The notes under the pieces: model-generated
The model's database searches: none
What the model saw: the letters and a program-made list of their open reading frames with translations, nothing else
What the model was told of the DNA's origin: nothing
Translations under genes and position numbers: made by a program
In this document: piece after piece, positions 8,920 through 17,973 of the stretch
Layout of the letters: each line of letters opens with the position of its first letter
Numbering within the stretch: the first letter of the stretch is position 1
Origin: Ignavibacteria bacterium UBA2373
GTDB taxonomy: Bacteria; Bacteroidota; Ignavibacteria; Kapaibacteriales; UBA961
Direction of reading: 5' to 3'
Length of the DNA: 51,857 bases
NCBI GenBank assembly: GCA_002344005.1
Contig: DDTD01000085.1
Location: 1-51,857, forward strand

Positions 8920-10962
8920 TTGCGTAGATTCACAGCACAAAACTCCGGTAACAACACTGTCACTTCTAATGGGAATAGCAAGAACACGAGCTATATGAAG
9001 CGGTGCAAGCAGAAAGTCATGTAGCTCCTTTGTCCTTATATCATTGGCAGCATCATTTGTATAAATAATATTACCATTAAGTAAAGTAGAAATAAACGTT
9101 TCAGCAAGAGTAAACGGTAAACGTGATCCCGAAGTAAACTCATTTTTTGTTGCAAGAAAACAACTTAAACAATCTACGTCCTTTGTTTCTGAAAATTGCC
9201 CTATACGTACAGATTGAACATTAAGTCCTTTTGCTGTTTCTTTTGCAACTGTATCTAAAGCTTTTTCAAATGATTCGTAAGCGGAAAATGGTGTAGTTGT
9301 GAGTTTTGTAAGTATTCTATTATGACGTTCAATGGTAACTTGATGCTCTCGTTGGCGAATATCTTCTTCTTTTTGAGTTGTAATATCTGCATGTGAACCT
9401 GTCATTCTATATGGCTTACCATTTTCATCAAAAACAGCACCACCCTTTGATAATATCCATACATAATGACCTGATTTATGCTTCATACGAAATTCGCTTT
9501 GATATTCAGGCAGGGTACCTGTTAAATACCCATTGATCTGAGACCATACGAATTCTTTTTCGTCAGGGTGAATTAAAATATTAAATGTCTCAAGTTGATT
9601 AGAAATTTCGTCATTATTATATCCCAACATTTCTTTCCAACGTGGGGAATAAAAAATCGTATTTGTACGCAAATCCCAATCCCACACACCATTGTTAGAT
9701 GCGCGCAGAGCAAGTTCAAAACGTTCTTTAATTTCGTTAATTTCATCTTTTTGTCTTTGCAACTCTTCTTGTGTTGCAAGTAACTCATACAAATTATTGA
9801 GCAACTCTGCTTCACTGTGAGCAAGCTCTTCATTTTTTTGTTGAATAATCAACTCAGAATTTTTACGATCAGTGATATCAATCGAAACGCCAAGAACAGC
9901 GCCCTTTGTAACACCGGGAAAGTCAATAGGAACTTTAGTAGTTTGAAAAACACCACGTGTACCGTCTTTACGTAAAATGGTTTCTTCAGGAATAAAAAGA
10001 AGCTCTTTTTTATCTATGACATAACGATCTTTTTCTAAATATTGATGTATTTCGTTTTCATTGGCACCATAGTCAATATCGGTTTTACCAACCACGTTTT
10101 CGGGAGTTGTACCAAACAATTCAGCAAGTGATTTATTGACAAAAAGGAAATGACCATCATAATCTTTACAAAAAATATACCCTGCAACATTATCTAATAT
10201 TGATTGTAATTGAACACTTAGTTTTTTAATTTCTAATTCAGTTTCAATCATACGAGTAACGTCACGCTCAATGGCAATATAATTTACACAAACACCTTCA
10301 TCATTAAAGACAGGGTTAATTGTAAGATTAAGCCAATACTTTTTGTTTGACTTTGAATAATTGAGAATAGTAGCATTAATATTACGTTTTTCCCGTACTG
10401 CTTGAGCAATTTTTTTTATGGTATCACTATCAGTATCAGGACCTTGTAAAATTTGTCCGGGTTTCTTTCCAACAACTTCTTCGAATGAATATTCGGTTAA
10501 CCTCTCAAAGGCATTGTTCACCCACACTATATTTCCTTGAGTATCACTAATAATAACCGCATCAGTAGTTTTAGAAACAACTAATGCAAGCTCTTTATTG
10601 CGTTCCTCGGCAGATTGACGCAAACGAATCTGACGTTCAAGATATGTGATAAGTTGTAGAAGATTATTTTCATCAAAGTCAAAAAATTGCGTTTGTTCTT
10701 CATCAAGTGATCTAATCACATTATACAGCGTTTTAATACTTTGATCATGTACCTTTTTTTCTTGTAATAATTTTTGTGTCAGCTCTAAGTACTCTTTATC
10801 AGCAATATCAAACGCTCGCTGTTGCAGAATCTTATCATTATCATAATTACTATACGATTCGCTTACAGCATTGATAAAATTCAACAGTTGTTGTGATTCT
10901 TCAACATTTACTCCCGATAAATACTTATTTATCTGTCTTTGTAACAGCTTGTGAAGTGCCAT
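8917..10962 (-). CDS. Hybrid sensor kinase, N-terminal sensory part of a stop-split gene (PAS-PAS-PAS-GAF)
   Basis: 681 residues, starting two bases after the stop of the FIST gene (TGA-CT-ATG). Residues 1-115 are a helical coiled-coil stretch. Three PAS domains follow: about 120-240 (DAVIISDTQGNIVWVN), 245-370 (LFVNKSLAELFG) and 405-535 (WDWDLRTNTIFYSP, a PAS_3-like fold with PAC). A GAF domain begins near 545 and stops abruptly after GVLCCESTQ, where GAF domains of this type normally continue with a W-T-x-D/E-E/D-x-x-F-A helix. That missing helix is encoded in the same frame just after the TAA. On its own this product is a sensory module without a kinase core. It may be a decayed half, or the two halves may be joined by readthrough or act as separate proteins. 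Confidence 0.88.
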   Translation of the reverse strand: MALHKLLQRQINKYLSGVNVEESQQLLNFINAVSESYSNYDNDKILQQRAFDIADKEYLELTQKLLQEKKVHDQSIKTLYNVIRSLDEEQTQFFDFDENNLLQLITYLERQIRLRQSAEERNKELALVVSKTTDAVIISDTQGNIVWVNNAFERLTEYSFEEVVGKKPGQILQGPDTDSDTIKKIAQAVREKRNINATILNYSKSNKKYWLNLTINPVFNDEGVCVNYIAIERDVTRMIETELEIKKLSVQLQSILDNVAGYIFCKDYDGHFLFVNKSLAELFGTTPENVVGKTDIDYGANENEIHQYLEKDRYVIDKKELLFIPEETILRKDGTRGVFQTTKVPIDFPGVTKGAVLGVSIDITDRKNSELIIQQKNEELAHSEAELLNNLYELLATQEELQRQKDEINEIKERFELALRASNNGVWDWDLRTNTIFYSPRWKEMLGYNNDEISNQLETFNILIHPDEKEFVWSQINGYLTGTLPEYQSEFRMKHKSGHYVWILSKGGAVFDENGKPYRMTGSHADITTQKEEDIRQREHQVTIERHNRILTKLTTTPFSAYESFEKALDTVAKETAKGLNVQSVRIGQFSETKDVDCLSCFLATKNEFTSGSRLPFTLAETFISTLLNGNIIYTNDAANDIRTKELHDFLLAPLHIARVLAIPIRSDSVVTGVLCCESTQ

Positions 10963-10964
10963 AG

Positions 10965-12092
10965 TCAGCTTTCGCTCAAAGTGGTAATTGTCATAGTTTG
11001 ATTATGTAGTTCACATTTCATAAAGGTACTAAAAGGTGCAATTTCACCATATGAATAAAAACCTGTAATAATAGCTTTATTTCCAACAACATCACGGGCG
11101 GCATCTAATTCTTCTTCTATACGATTACCAAAAATAAGTTTTCTACCTACACAACTAACAAGCAACGCTAAAGCATCGTCTTCATAATCTTGGGTAAAAC
11201 CTGTTGAGATCGCAGCATCGGCGGATGCAGCTGCTAAATTATCTAAATTTGCTTTCATTAGTCGCACTTTAGAACCAACGGGTAAATTACCAGCAAAGGT
11301 CATGGATTTATTTTCCATATCTACGCTTAATATTGTACGTACCACTTCCTTGTCATCATCTTCCAGAATAGCAATGGGAAACAATAATGCTGAGGCAGGT
11401 AATTGTTCAGAATACTCTCCAAGGTATTTTACATATAAGTCCAAAGCATTTTCGCCATCTACCTCATAAAGCACATTTTTTTCCGATTTTGTTATTGTTC
11501 GCATAGGTCCAAATTTATCCCACCCCCCTTTTGATCCTACGCCAACATGTAAATTATCACCATAAAATCCGATTGCAATCACATTTCCGTTTCTTAAATC
11601 ATTATTTAAACCAACGATTGTACTTCGGAAATTTGTGCCATCTCCTGCCAACCCACCTGAAACCGGTACTCGTTGTTTAATAACAGAGTGGAGTCCGTTG
11701 ACTAAATCTCCGCCATTAACTAATTGTCCGTCAGAAATAATAAATAGTAGTTTAAGTCCCTCAATATTAGCTTGCTCTCCAAGTGCAACTCCGGCAGTAT
11801 AACTATCTTTATATTGTTCTATATTTACATTTTTTGCAACAACCTTACTTCCTTTAGTAAATTCTACTCCTGTTACAACGACGGTATTATCTTGTATGGT
11901 AAAGTTATGTATTTCTCCTGCTGTTGATGCAGTAATAACAATGCTGTTTGGATACATAGAAACAACATCATGTACAATATCATTTCCAATAATAACTTCT
12001 TTATTTCCAAAACAGAAGATGATATCCGGTTTTTGCTTATCATAGTTATCATTCCATTTACCATCCACATATGCAGTTTGAAATACCTTCAT
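10965..12092 (-). CDS. FIST domain sensory protein
   Basis: A 375-residue protein matching the FIST_N plus FIST_C layout throughout: an N-terminal segment with ITASTAGEI (about residues 53-61), a glycine-rich central motif VPVSGGLAGDGTNF (about 142-155), and a C-terminal part with ADAAISTGF and a final GFYSYGEIAP motif, which is typical of FIST_C. FIST modules are proposed small-ligand sensors that accompany signalling proteins. There is no signal peptide or membrane helix, so it is cytoplasmic. It sits between two kinase genes, 22 bases after the upstream kinase and 2 bases before the next, and probably supplies ligand input to them. The ligand cannot be inferred from sequence. Confidence 0.88.
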   Translation of the reverse strand: MKVFQTAYVDGKWNDNYDKQKPDIIFCFGNKEVIIGNDIVHDVVSMYPNSIVITASTAGEIHNFTIQDNTVVVTGVEFTKGSKVVAKNVNIEQYKDSYTAGVALGEQANIEGLKLLFIISDGQLVNGGDLVNGLHSVIKQRVPVSGGLAGDGTNFRSTIVGLNNDLRNGNVIAIGFYGDNLHVGVGSKGGWDKFGPMRTITKSEKNVLYEVDGENALDLYVKYLGEYSEQLPASALLFPIAILEDDDKEVVRTILSVDMENKSMTFAGNLPVGSKVRLMKANLDNLAAASADAAISTGFTQDYEDDALALLVSCVGRKLIFGNRIEEELDAARDVVGNKAIITGFYSYGEIAPFSTFMKCELHNQTMTITTLSES

Positions 12093-12114
12093 TGTAAAAC
12101 CCTATACATTATTT

Positions 12115-14376
12115 TCAAATTATTTCTTCTTTATTTTGGGGGATAGCAACGGTAAATACAGTACCTTTACCGACCTTACTTTGTACGTCAATATTTCCTG
12201 AATGAGCATCAACACAACGTTTCACAATTGATAGTCCTAATCCTGTTCCTTGAATATTTCCGACATTTGCTGCTCGATGAAACTCATCAAAGAGATGGTT
12301 CTGATCTTCATCCGGAATACCTATACCTTTATCTTTTACAACAAACACACCTTTTTTTTCATCTACATATACAAACAACTCAACGTCAGATTCTGTGGAT
12401 GAATATTTGTAAGCATTCGTTAATAAATTACTAAGAATTTGCCTCAGTAGTCCACGATCAGCAAAGAGAGTGGGAGAGTTTATTTCATATGTTGAGACAA
12501 TACGGTTTACTCCCGAATTTGCAAGGATAAAATCTTCGATAAGTTCATTAACAAATATGGCAATATCTATTGTTACAGGAGAAAATGTAAGTTTATTTGA
12601 ATCGTTTCTTCCAATGAACAGTACATTTTCAAGCAGTGATGTCATTCGATGTACAGCCTTTTCAATAGTAATCAAGTGTTTCGATTTTTTTTCATCTGTA
12701 AGTGTATTATGATATTTGCTAAGGAGCTGTGTTGATGAAAGAACTGTACTTAACGGTGTCCTAAATTCATGAGAGATCATAGAAACAAAATTAGACTTCA
12801 ACACATAAAGCTCTTTCTGTTGTGCTAATGCTTCGGCAATTGCTTTTTCTGCTTTTTTTCTTTCAGTGATATTAACACCATAGCCAATTACCATAGTCAC
12901 TTCATTTTCTTGGTCAAGTACCGGGTACATATATCGCAAGTAATATTCGAGATTACCGTCGGCTCCAGTTAGTTCCTCTTCCCAGACACGAAGTTCCTTA
13001 GTTTGGATTACAGAATTAAAAAGTTCATGCCTATCATCAGCAATACTGCGTGGTTTATTTCTGAATTCACAATAATCATAATCAGTTTTTCCTATAATCC
13101 ATTGTCGAATTTCAGGATTTTTTATACCAATAGGATTCACAAAAAGATAATGATGCGATTTATCAAACACAGCAATATCCGAAGGTATTTGATTAAGGAC
13201 AGTCTCATAAAATTCTCTTTGTTCTGAAATTTTCTGTTGATAACTGGTTCTTTCTGTAATGTCCGAATATATCCAAAGATGTCCTAAATATTGTCGATCT
13301 GTCATTGTTGGTATAAACTCACGTTCGAACCATCGCCCATCTTTTAATTGTAATTTTTCACCAACGACATGCTTTTTTTCAACTAATATTGATTCTATTC
13401 TTCGCACAAACTCGTCTTCGTCCATAAATAAATGTTTAAAATTCTCCGCTGCTTGCGTACAATCTGCACCTAGAAGCATTTCAGGAGAATATGGAATCGA
13501 AAATAGTTGACAGAACCGTTTATTAATTATTTCAATTTGTCTTTTTTCATTTTCCAACAGCACTGCATCATTAAGATTAACAACTAAGTCCTGTAATCGC
13601 TTAGCATTTTTGTATCCGTGCAATTCGATTTGTTTTTTTTGTGTAATATCTTGCAGCGTTACCACACACCCTTTTATAGAACCTTCAACAATCTGCTGCC
13701 CTTTAACATATATCCATTTTGACTCAGTTTTTATTCCTACATGATATAATTCGAATTCAAAAAAAGAATAATTTTCAATATATGTACGCAATAAATTGGG
13801 ATCTTTATTTTCAACATTATGCCATAAATTAACAAATTCTGTATCAATCAATTCATCGTATGAATATCCAATCAATTGCTGACAGGCTTGATTTACCCAT
13901 CTAATTATTCCTTGTGTATCGGTAGTAAGCATTGCAATATCACTATTCTCGAGTGCTGCGCTCAACATAAATAATTGATCTTGAGTATGTTTTTTTGTAG
14001 TATCAGATAGAATAGTATTGGTAGATTGATTCGCTTCTTGAGGATGAGTTTCTGAGATTGTTGCCTGTATTTTTTGTGCTGTACAAGCTATAAGTATGTA
14101 ATCGGAATGAGGTAATCGCTCGACCGTAGCTTCAAAATTTCCTTGATGATTTCGACATTCGAGAAGTATTTTGTTGCTTGTATTAATGTCATGTAAAGAA
14201 CAATTGACAGGAGAGACGATAGTAAACTTGTCTGTAAATGGTTCCGGCACAGTGACAGAGCAAAGATTTACCATTTCATAACCGGCATTGATGATTGTCA
14301 AATTCACATCAAGCAAAAGAAATCCGGGGATTAATCTTTGAATCTGACTCATGTCTAAATTCAGCGTATTCATCAT
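12115..14376 (-). CDS. PAS-domain sensor histidine kinase
   Basis: 753 residues, first gene of the minus-strand sensory cluster. An N-terminal segment of about 110 residues of uncertain fold (possibly PAS-like) is followed by PAS domains at about 135-250 (MLTTDTQGIIRWVNQACQQLIGY), 255-385 and 388-510 (each ending in an ITERK/ITQKK-type PAC tail). HisKA follows at about 525-595 with the phospho-acceptor in MISHEFRTPLS, then HATPase to the C-terminus (LLTNAYKYSS, DKGIGIPDED, GTGLGLSIVKR). No transmembrane helix or receiver domain is present, so it is a soluble kinase that must signal to another protein, plausibly the receiver-containing products downstream. The start MMNTLN is the first ATG after the upstream promoter-like element. 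Confidence 0.9.
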   Translation of the reverse strand: MMNTLNLDMSQIQRLIPGFLLLDVNLTIINAGYEMVNLCSVTVPEPFTDKFTIVSPVNCSLHDINTSNKILLECRNHQGNFEATVERLPHSDYILIACTAQKIQATISETHPQEANQSTNTILSDTTKKHTQDQLFMLSAALENSDIAMLTTDTQGIIRWVNQACQQLIGYSYDELIDTEFVNLWHNVENKDPNLLRTYIENYSFFEFELYHVGIKTESKWIYVKGQQIVEGSIKGCVVTLQDITQKKQIELHGYKNAKRLQDLVVNLNDAVLLENEKRQIEIINKRFCQLFSIPYSPEMLLGADCTQAAENFKHLFMDEDEFVRRIESILVEKKHVVGEKLQLKDGRWFEREFIPTMTDRQYLGHLWIYSDITERTSYQQKISEQREFYETVLNQIPSDIAVFDKSHHYLFVNPIGIKNPEIRQWIIGKTDYDYCEFRNKPRSIADDRHELFNSVIQTKELRVWEEELTGADGNLEYYLRYMYPVLDQENEVTMVIGYGVNITERKKAEKAIAEALAQQKELYVLKSNFVSMISHEFRTPLSTVLSSTQLLSKYHNTLTDEKKSKHLITIEKAVHRMTSLLENVLFIGRNDSNKLTFSPVTIDIAIFVNELIEDFILANSGVNRIVSTYEINSPTLFADRGLLRQILSNLLTNAYKYSSTESDVELFVYVDEKKGVFVVKDKGIGIPDEDQNHLFDEFHRAANVGNIQGTGLGLSIVKRCVDAHSGNIDVQSKVGKGTVFTVAIPQNKEEII

Positions 14377-14485
14377 ATCATCCCCTGCTCACATTAACGC
14401 ACTGCGTACTCATAAGTATAATAATCGTGTTTGACCGAAACATAGTCATTATCAAAGTTTGTCTTTGTTAATAAACTATGTCTTA

Positions 14486-14493
14486 CAAATTTA
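14486..14493 (-). promoter_or_regulatory. Candidate -7 box (TAAATTTG, minus strand)
   Basis: It matches TAnnTTTG on the minus strand, 109 bases before the ATG at 14376, and is a candidate start point for the sensory operon running down to 3495. No clear -33 TTTG is seen. Confidence 0.3.
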
Positions 14494-14542
14494 GTAAATA
14501 ATGACGAAGTGGGTGAAAAGAGATTTCCGAAACAAACAGGGT

Positions 14543-14572
14543 AAAAAAAAAGCCCACATACAAATGTAGGCT
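14543..14572 (-). terminator. Rho-independent terminator of the tRNA-Ala/tRNA-Asp unit
   Basis: On the minus strand AGCCTACAT pairs with ATGTGGGCT (one wobble) around a 4-base loop and is followed by a run of nine T. It begins 7 bases after the tRNA-Asp gene. Confidence 0.8.
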
Positions 14573-14578
14573 TGATTG

Positions 14579-14652
14579 CGGGACCGACGAGACTCGAACT
14601 CGCGACCTCCTGCGTGACAGGCAGGCGCTCTAACCAGCTGAGCTACGATCCC
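14579..14652 (-). tRNA. tRNA-Asp (GTC)
   Basis: A 74-base cloverleaf on the minus strand. Acceptor GGGATCG pairs with CGGTCCC (one wobble) with discriminator G, as usual for Asp. The anticodon stem is CCTGC/GCAGG with loop CTGTCAC, so the anticodon is GTC. The T loop is TTCGAGT. CCA is not encoded, unlike the neighbouring tRNA-Ala. Confidence 0.95.
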
Positions 14653-14675
14653 ACTAAATTTTCAATATTGGTGCT

Positions 14676-14751
<76 letters not shown>

Positions 14752-14908
14752 GATGCTTCGTAAATGGGAGTGCGAAATTACAAACTTTTTTTGAATCTGC
14801 AAATTTTTTTGACAATACCAAGATAAAATTTCCGTCCACCATTATCTGCAACTATATGTTATTGTGATGTGTTAAAAGTAGATTGCATCTCGAAGTTTTT
14901 TTTCTTCG

Positions 14909-14942
14909 TTTGAGTGCATCCATCAAATTTCACGTATTTTTG
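14909..14942 (+). promoter_or_regulatory. Candidate Bacteroidota-type promoter of the sigma factor gene
   Basis: TTTG at 14909-14912 and TATTTTTG at 14935-14942 match the -33 and -7 elements of this phylum with 22 bases between them, within the accepted range. The -7 box lies 75 bases before the ATG at 15018. This is the best two-part match in the window. Confidence 0.5.
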
Positions 14943-15017
14943 CAGCCCATTTGGGACATTGCGGAACACTTTCCGGTAACAATTGACATTGTTTTTTCAC
15001 TTATTGATGAATATTGA

Positions 15018-15878
15018 ATGCGGATTACGAAACAGTACACAAATCGTGAAAGCCAGTCATTAGATAAATACTTGCAGGAAATCGGTCGAGTAGAACTCTT
15101 AAAAGCAAATGACGAAATTGCACTTGCACAAGCTATCAAACGTGGCACTCGAGAAGGAGATCTTGCACTTGAACGTTTAGTGAAAGCCAATTTGCGCTTT
15201 GTGGTGAGTGTTGCCAAACAATATCAGAATCAAGGGTTATCATTAGGAGACCTTATTAATGAGGGGAATCTTGGTTTAATTAAGGCAGCCAAACGCTTTG
15301 ATGAAACTCGGGGCTTCAAATTTATCTCTTATGCGGTATGGTGGATTCGTCAGTCTATCTTACAGGCACTTGCAGAACAAAGCCGTATTGTTCGCTTACC
15401 CTTGAATCGCGTAGGAGCACTTAATAAGATCGGTAAAAAGTTCAGTGAGCTTGAGCAGGCATTTGAACGTGAACCGACAGCTGCCGAGTTAGCAGAACAG
15501 CTTGAGATGAGTGTTGCTGAGATTGCTGAAACCATCAAAATCTCCGGAAGACATTTATCAGTTGATGCTCCATTCGTACAAGGTGAGGATAATCGTTTGC
15601 TTGATATTCTTCCTAATGATCAGCAACCACCTCCTGATTCCGAGCTTATGCGTGAGTCTTTACGTGTGGAGGTGCAGCAAGTTTTGAACACACTTACCCA
15701 ACGCGAAGCAGAAGTTATCAAATACTATTTCGGCTTGGATGGAGTTGTCCTTACTTTAGAAGAAATTGGTGAGAAATTTAACCTCACACGTGAGCGTGTT
15801 CGACAAATTAAAGAAAAAGCAATTCGTCGTCTGCGCCATGCTTCACGCTCTAAATCGCTGCGTTCATATCTTGGATAA
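15018..15878 (+). CDS. rpoD: RNA polymerase primary sigma factor (sigma-70, short form)
   Basis: 286 residues. It begins directly with region 1.2 (SLDKYLQEIGRVELL) and lacks region 1.1 and the non-conserved insert, as in the housekeeping sigma of Bacteroidota and relatives. Region 2 contains LRFVVSVAKQYQNQGL and the -10 binding helix FISYAVWWIRQSI (about residues 105-120). Region 3 follows, and region 4 ends with the helix-turn-helix TLEEIGEKFNLTRERVRQIKEKA. It directs core polymerase to housekeeping promoters, here presumably of the TTTG/TAnnTTTG type found before several genes in the window. It is monocistronic: its own promoter lies upstream and a strong terminator follows 19 bases after the stop. 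Confidence 0.95.
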   Translation: MRITKQYTNRESQSLDKYLQEIGRVELLKANDEIALAQAIKRGTREGDLALERLVKANLRFVVSVAKQYQNQGLSLGDLINEGNLGLIKAAKRFDETRGFKFISYAVWWIRQSILQALAEQSRIVRLPLNRVGALNKIGKKFSELEQAFEREPTAAELAEQLEMSVAEIAETIKISGRHLSVDAPFVQGEDNRLLDILPNDQQPPPDSELMRESLRVEVQQVLNTLTQREAEVIKYYFGLDGVVLTLEEIGEKFNLTRERVRQIKEKAIRRLRHASRSKSLRSYLG

Positions 15879-15897
15879 TTTTACATCTTTCTTTATG

Positions 15898-15933
15898 AAT
15901 GCCTGATGGAATACATCGGGCATTTTTTTTTTT
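15898..15933 (+). terminator. Rho-independent terminator after the sigma factor gene
   Basis: AATGCCTGATG at 15898-15908 pairs with CATCGGGCATT at 15914-15924 (one T-G wobble), followed by an uninterrupted T run to 15933. Confidence 0.85.
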
Positions 15934-15936
15934 GAT

Positions 15937-15944
15937 TATCTTTG
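15937..15944 (+). promoter_or_regulatory. Candidate -7 box (TATCTTTG)
   Basis: It matches TAnnTTTG just after the preceding terminator and 76 bases before the glycosyltransferase start at 16021. No clear -33 box. Confidence 0.35.
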
Positions 15945-16020
15945 TTGTCTAAATACAACATTACCAATGTCTATAACACCGTTTTCGACGGCTGTCTATA
16001 TTTAGGAGTAAGACCTTACT

Positions 16021-17145
16021 GTGGAACAAGAGCGTAATACAAATCCTCAAAGACGTAAACGCAAGAATCATCGCAACACCAATGCGGAGAAGCACTACGA
16101 TGAAACATCAGACCCGGCTTCTCTGTCTCTAACCGAAACAAAGAGCGATGAGAAAGCTGCACACAAACCGAAAGAAAAGCAGCATGATTTGCGACGACAT
16201 CAGAATTTTGGTGACAAAATACAGGTTTCAGTGATTATTCCATTATTGAATGAAGAAGAATCACTGCGTGAACTTGCTGAACGATTGGAAGCAGTGCTGC
16301 AAACTATCGCAGGTAATAATTATGAGGTTCTTTTTATTGACGATGGTTCTACGGATGGTTCTTTTGAAGTAATACGTGCTATTCACCAAAACAATCGGAA
16401 ATTCCGTGCGATTCGTTTTCGGCGTAATCATGGAAAATCTGCCGCTTTAGCAATAGGTTTCAGACAAGCAAAAGGCGATATAGTGATTACAATGGATGCG
16501 GACTTACAAGATGACCCCTCTGAACTTCCCCGACTTATTGATAAAATTAAGGAAGGATATGACTTGGTATCAGGGTGGAAAAAGAAACGTCACGATCCAT
16601 GGCATAAAACCGTTCCATCGAAGTTCTTTAATTATGTTACCTCAAAAGCCAGCGGCATAACGCTCCATGATTTTAATTGTGGATTGAAAGCTTATAGAAA
16701 AGAAGTGGTCAAAACCGTTCAAGTCTATGGAGAAATGCACCGCTATATTCCGGCTCTCGCTTTTTGGGAAGGATTTCGTGTCACCGAATTACCGGTTACA
16801 CATCATGCGAGAAAACATGGGTATTCCAAATTTGGATTTAGTCGGTTTTTTAAAGGTTTTTTAGATCTTCTTACTGTTCTTTTTACAACACGATACCTCA
16901 AAAGACCTCTGCATCTCTTAGGTACAATAGGCACTCTGATGGCTTTCATTGGTTTAGCGACAGATGCATATTTGACCGTGGAATGGTATTTCGACAGAAC
17001 GGTATTAAGCAATAGACCTTTAGCATTATTTGGTGTTGCCCTTATTATCGTCGGCGTTCAGCTTATATCTGTCGGCTTAATTGGCGAACTCATTGTTAAA
17101 AATTCACTACGCGAAGCTGAATACAGCATTCGTGAAAAACTCTAA
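16021..17145 (+). CDS. Glycosyltransferase family 2 with two C-terminal membrane helices (GtrB/DPM1-like)
   Basis: 374 residues from a GTG start. A charged, lysine-rich N-terminal extension (1-65) precedes a GT-A domain: VSVIIPLLNEEESL (about 70-83), FIDDGSTDGS (about 108-117) and the metal-binding DADLQDDPSELPRLI (about 158-172). Two membrane helices follow near the C-terminus (about 300-325 and 337-362), the layout of polyprenyl-phosphate hexose transferases such as GtrB. It probably moves a sugar from a nucleotide donor to undecaprenyl phosphate at the inner face of the inner membrane; the sugar is unknown. An outer-membrane protein gene follows after 9 bases. The N-terminal extension is longer than in most members, and the start could lie further in. 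Confidence 0.87.
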   Translation: MEQERNTNPQRRKRKNHRNTNAEKHYDETSDPASLSLTETKSDEKAAHKPKEKQHDLRRHQNFGDKIQVSVIIPLLNEEESLRELAERLEAVLQTIAGNNYEVLFIDDGSTDGSFEVIRAIHQNNRKFRAIRFRRNHGKSAALAIGFRQAKGDIVITMDADLQDDPSELPRLIDKIKEGYDLVSGWKKKRHDPWHKTVPSKFFNYVTSKASGITLHDFNCGLKAYRKEVVKTVQVYGEMHRYIPALAFWEGFRVTELPVTHHARKHGYSKFGFSRFFKGFLDLLTVLFTTRYLKRPLHLLGTIGTLMAFIGLATDAYLTVEWYFDRTVLSNRPLALFGVALIIVGVQLISVGLIGELIVKNSLREAEYSIREKL

Positions 17146-17154
17146 AGGAAACTT

Positions 17155-17946
17155 ATGAAAAATATTGTGCTTGCAACCCTATTGTTATGTTCATCATTGC
17201 ACACTAATCTTCTTGCAGAAGACGAAACTTCTACCCCGTTGGGACCTATTGATAAAAGAGGTCTCTATCTACTCGGTGGTTTAACCACTTCGTGGTTTGT
17301 TGGTAATGAACGTCTTTCCCTACCGTTCGCACCTACTCTTCCGGTTAATGATGAAGATGGTTTAGTCGGATTCGTACCGGGAGCATATTATAAAGGACAG
17401 TTTCCGGGACTTGGTCTAAGAGCGATGTGGGTTTTTGATGAGGACAGAAACTTACGTGCGAACTTTGGACTTGATTATCATTTTTATTCGAGTCGCACAC
17501 GCGAATTAAGCGGCGGGCTTATTGTCTATAAATCCAACACACATTATATACCTGCTTTCACGAGTGGTTTTGAGTTTGCCTTTTTGAATTTACGTCTTGC
17601 TCAGGCAAAAGTCTATGCCGGATTAGATATACGAGGTACTTTTGTTGTAGCCAATACGTATAAAGAAGAATATGAATATGTGAGTGACCCGCGTCAAAAC
17701 TCAACTGTCACATTGTCCAAAGAAGGCACATTTCGACTTGGCGGCGGCGGACGACTTGGGATAGAAGGCGAAGTTTTTGATCCGTGGTATGTCAACCTAA
17801 GTGTGGGATGGAACTTTATGAATATGATTGGACGCGACGATGCACGAGGTGAATTGCTTACACCATATTTCGACCCTAAATATGAAAATAAAGAAACAAG
17901 GGTCTATAATATTTTTGCAAATCTTTTTGTGCAATATCGTTTATAA
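17155..17946 (+). CDS. Predicted outer-membrane beta-barrel protein
   Basis: A 263-residue protein with a classic signal peptide (MKNIVLATLLLCSSLHTNLLA, cleavage after about residue 21). The mature part alternates hydrophobic and polar residues in strand-sized blocks with many Gly/Tyr/Phe and ends in an aromatic-rich strand (NIFANLFVQYRL), as expected of an outer-membrane barrel assembled by BamA. No enzymatic motif is visible. It starts 9 bases after the glycosyltransferase stop and ends 27 bases before the GT9 gene, so the three are probably co-transcribed as an envelope-related unit. The function is unknown. Confidence 0.75.
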   Translation: MKNIVLATLLLCSSLHTNLLAEDETSTPLGPIDKRGLYLLGGLTTSWFVGNERLSLPFAPTLPVNDEDGLVGFVPGAYYKGQFPGLGLRAMWVFDEDRNLRANFGLDYHFYSSRTRELSGGLIVYKSNTHYIPAFTSGFEFAFLNLRLAQAKVYAGLDIRGTFVVANTYKEEYEYVSDPRQNSTVTLSKEGTFRLGGGGRLGIEGEVFDPWYVNLSVGWNFMNMIGRDDARGELLTPYFDPKYENKETRVYNIFANLFVQYRL

Positions 17947-17973
17947 TTACTCGGCTATCAATCACATTAAATC

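Noticed and set aside
15899..15945. Riboswitch-like leader before the GT2 gene
   Set aside because: The hairpin has the simple stem plus T run of a terminator for the sigma factor gene; no conserved riboswitch core is seen.
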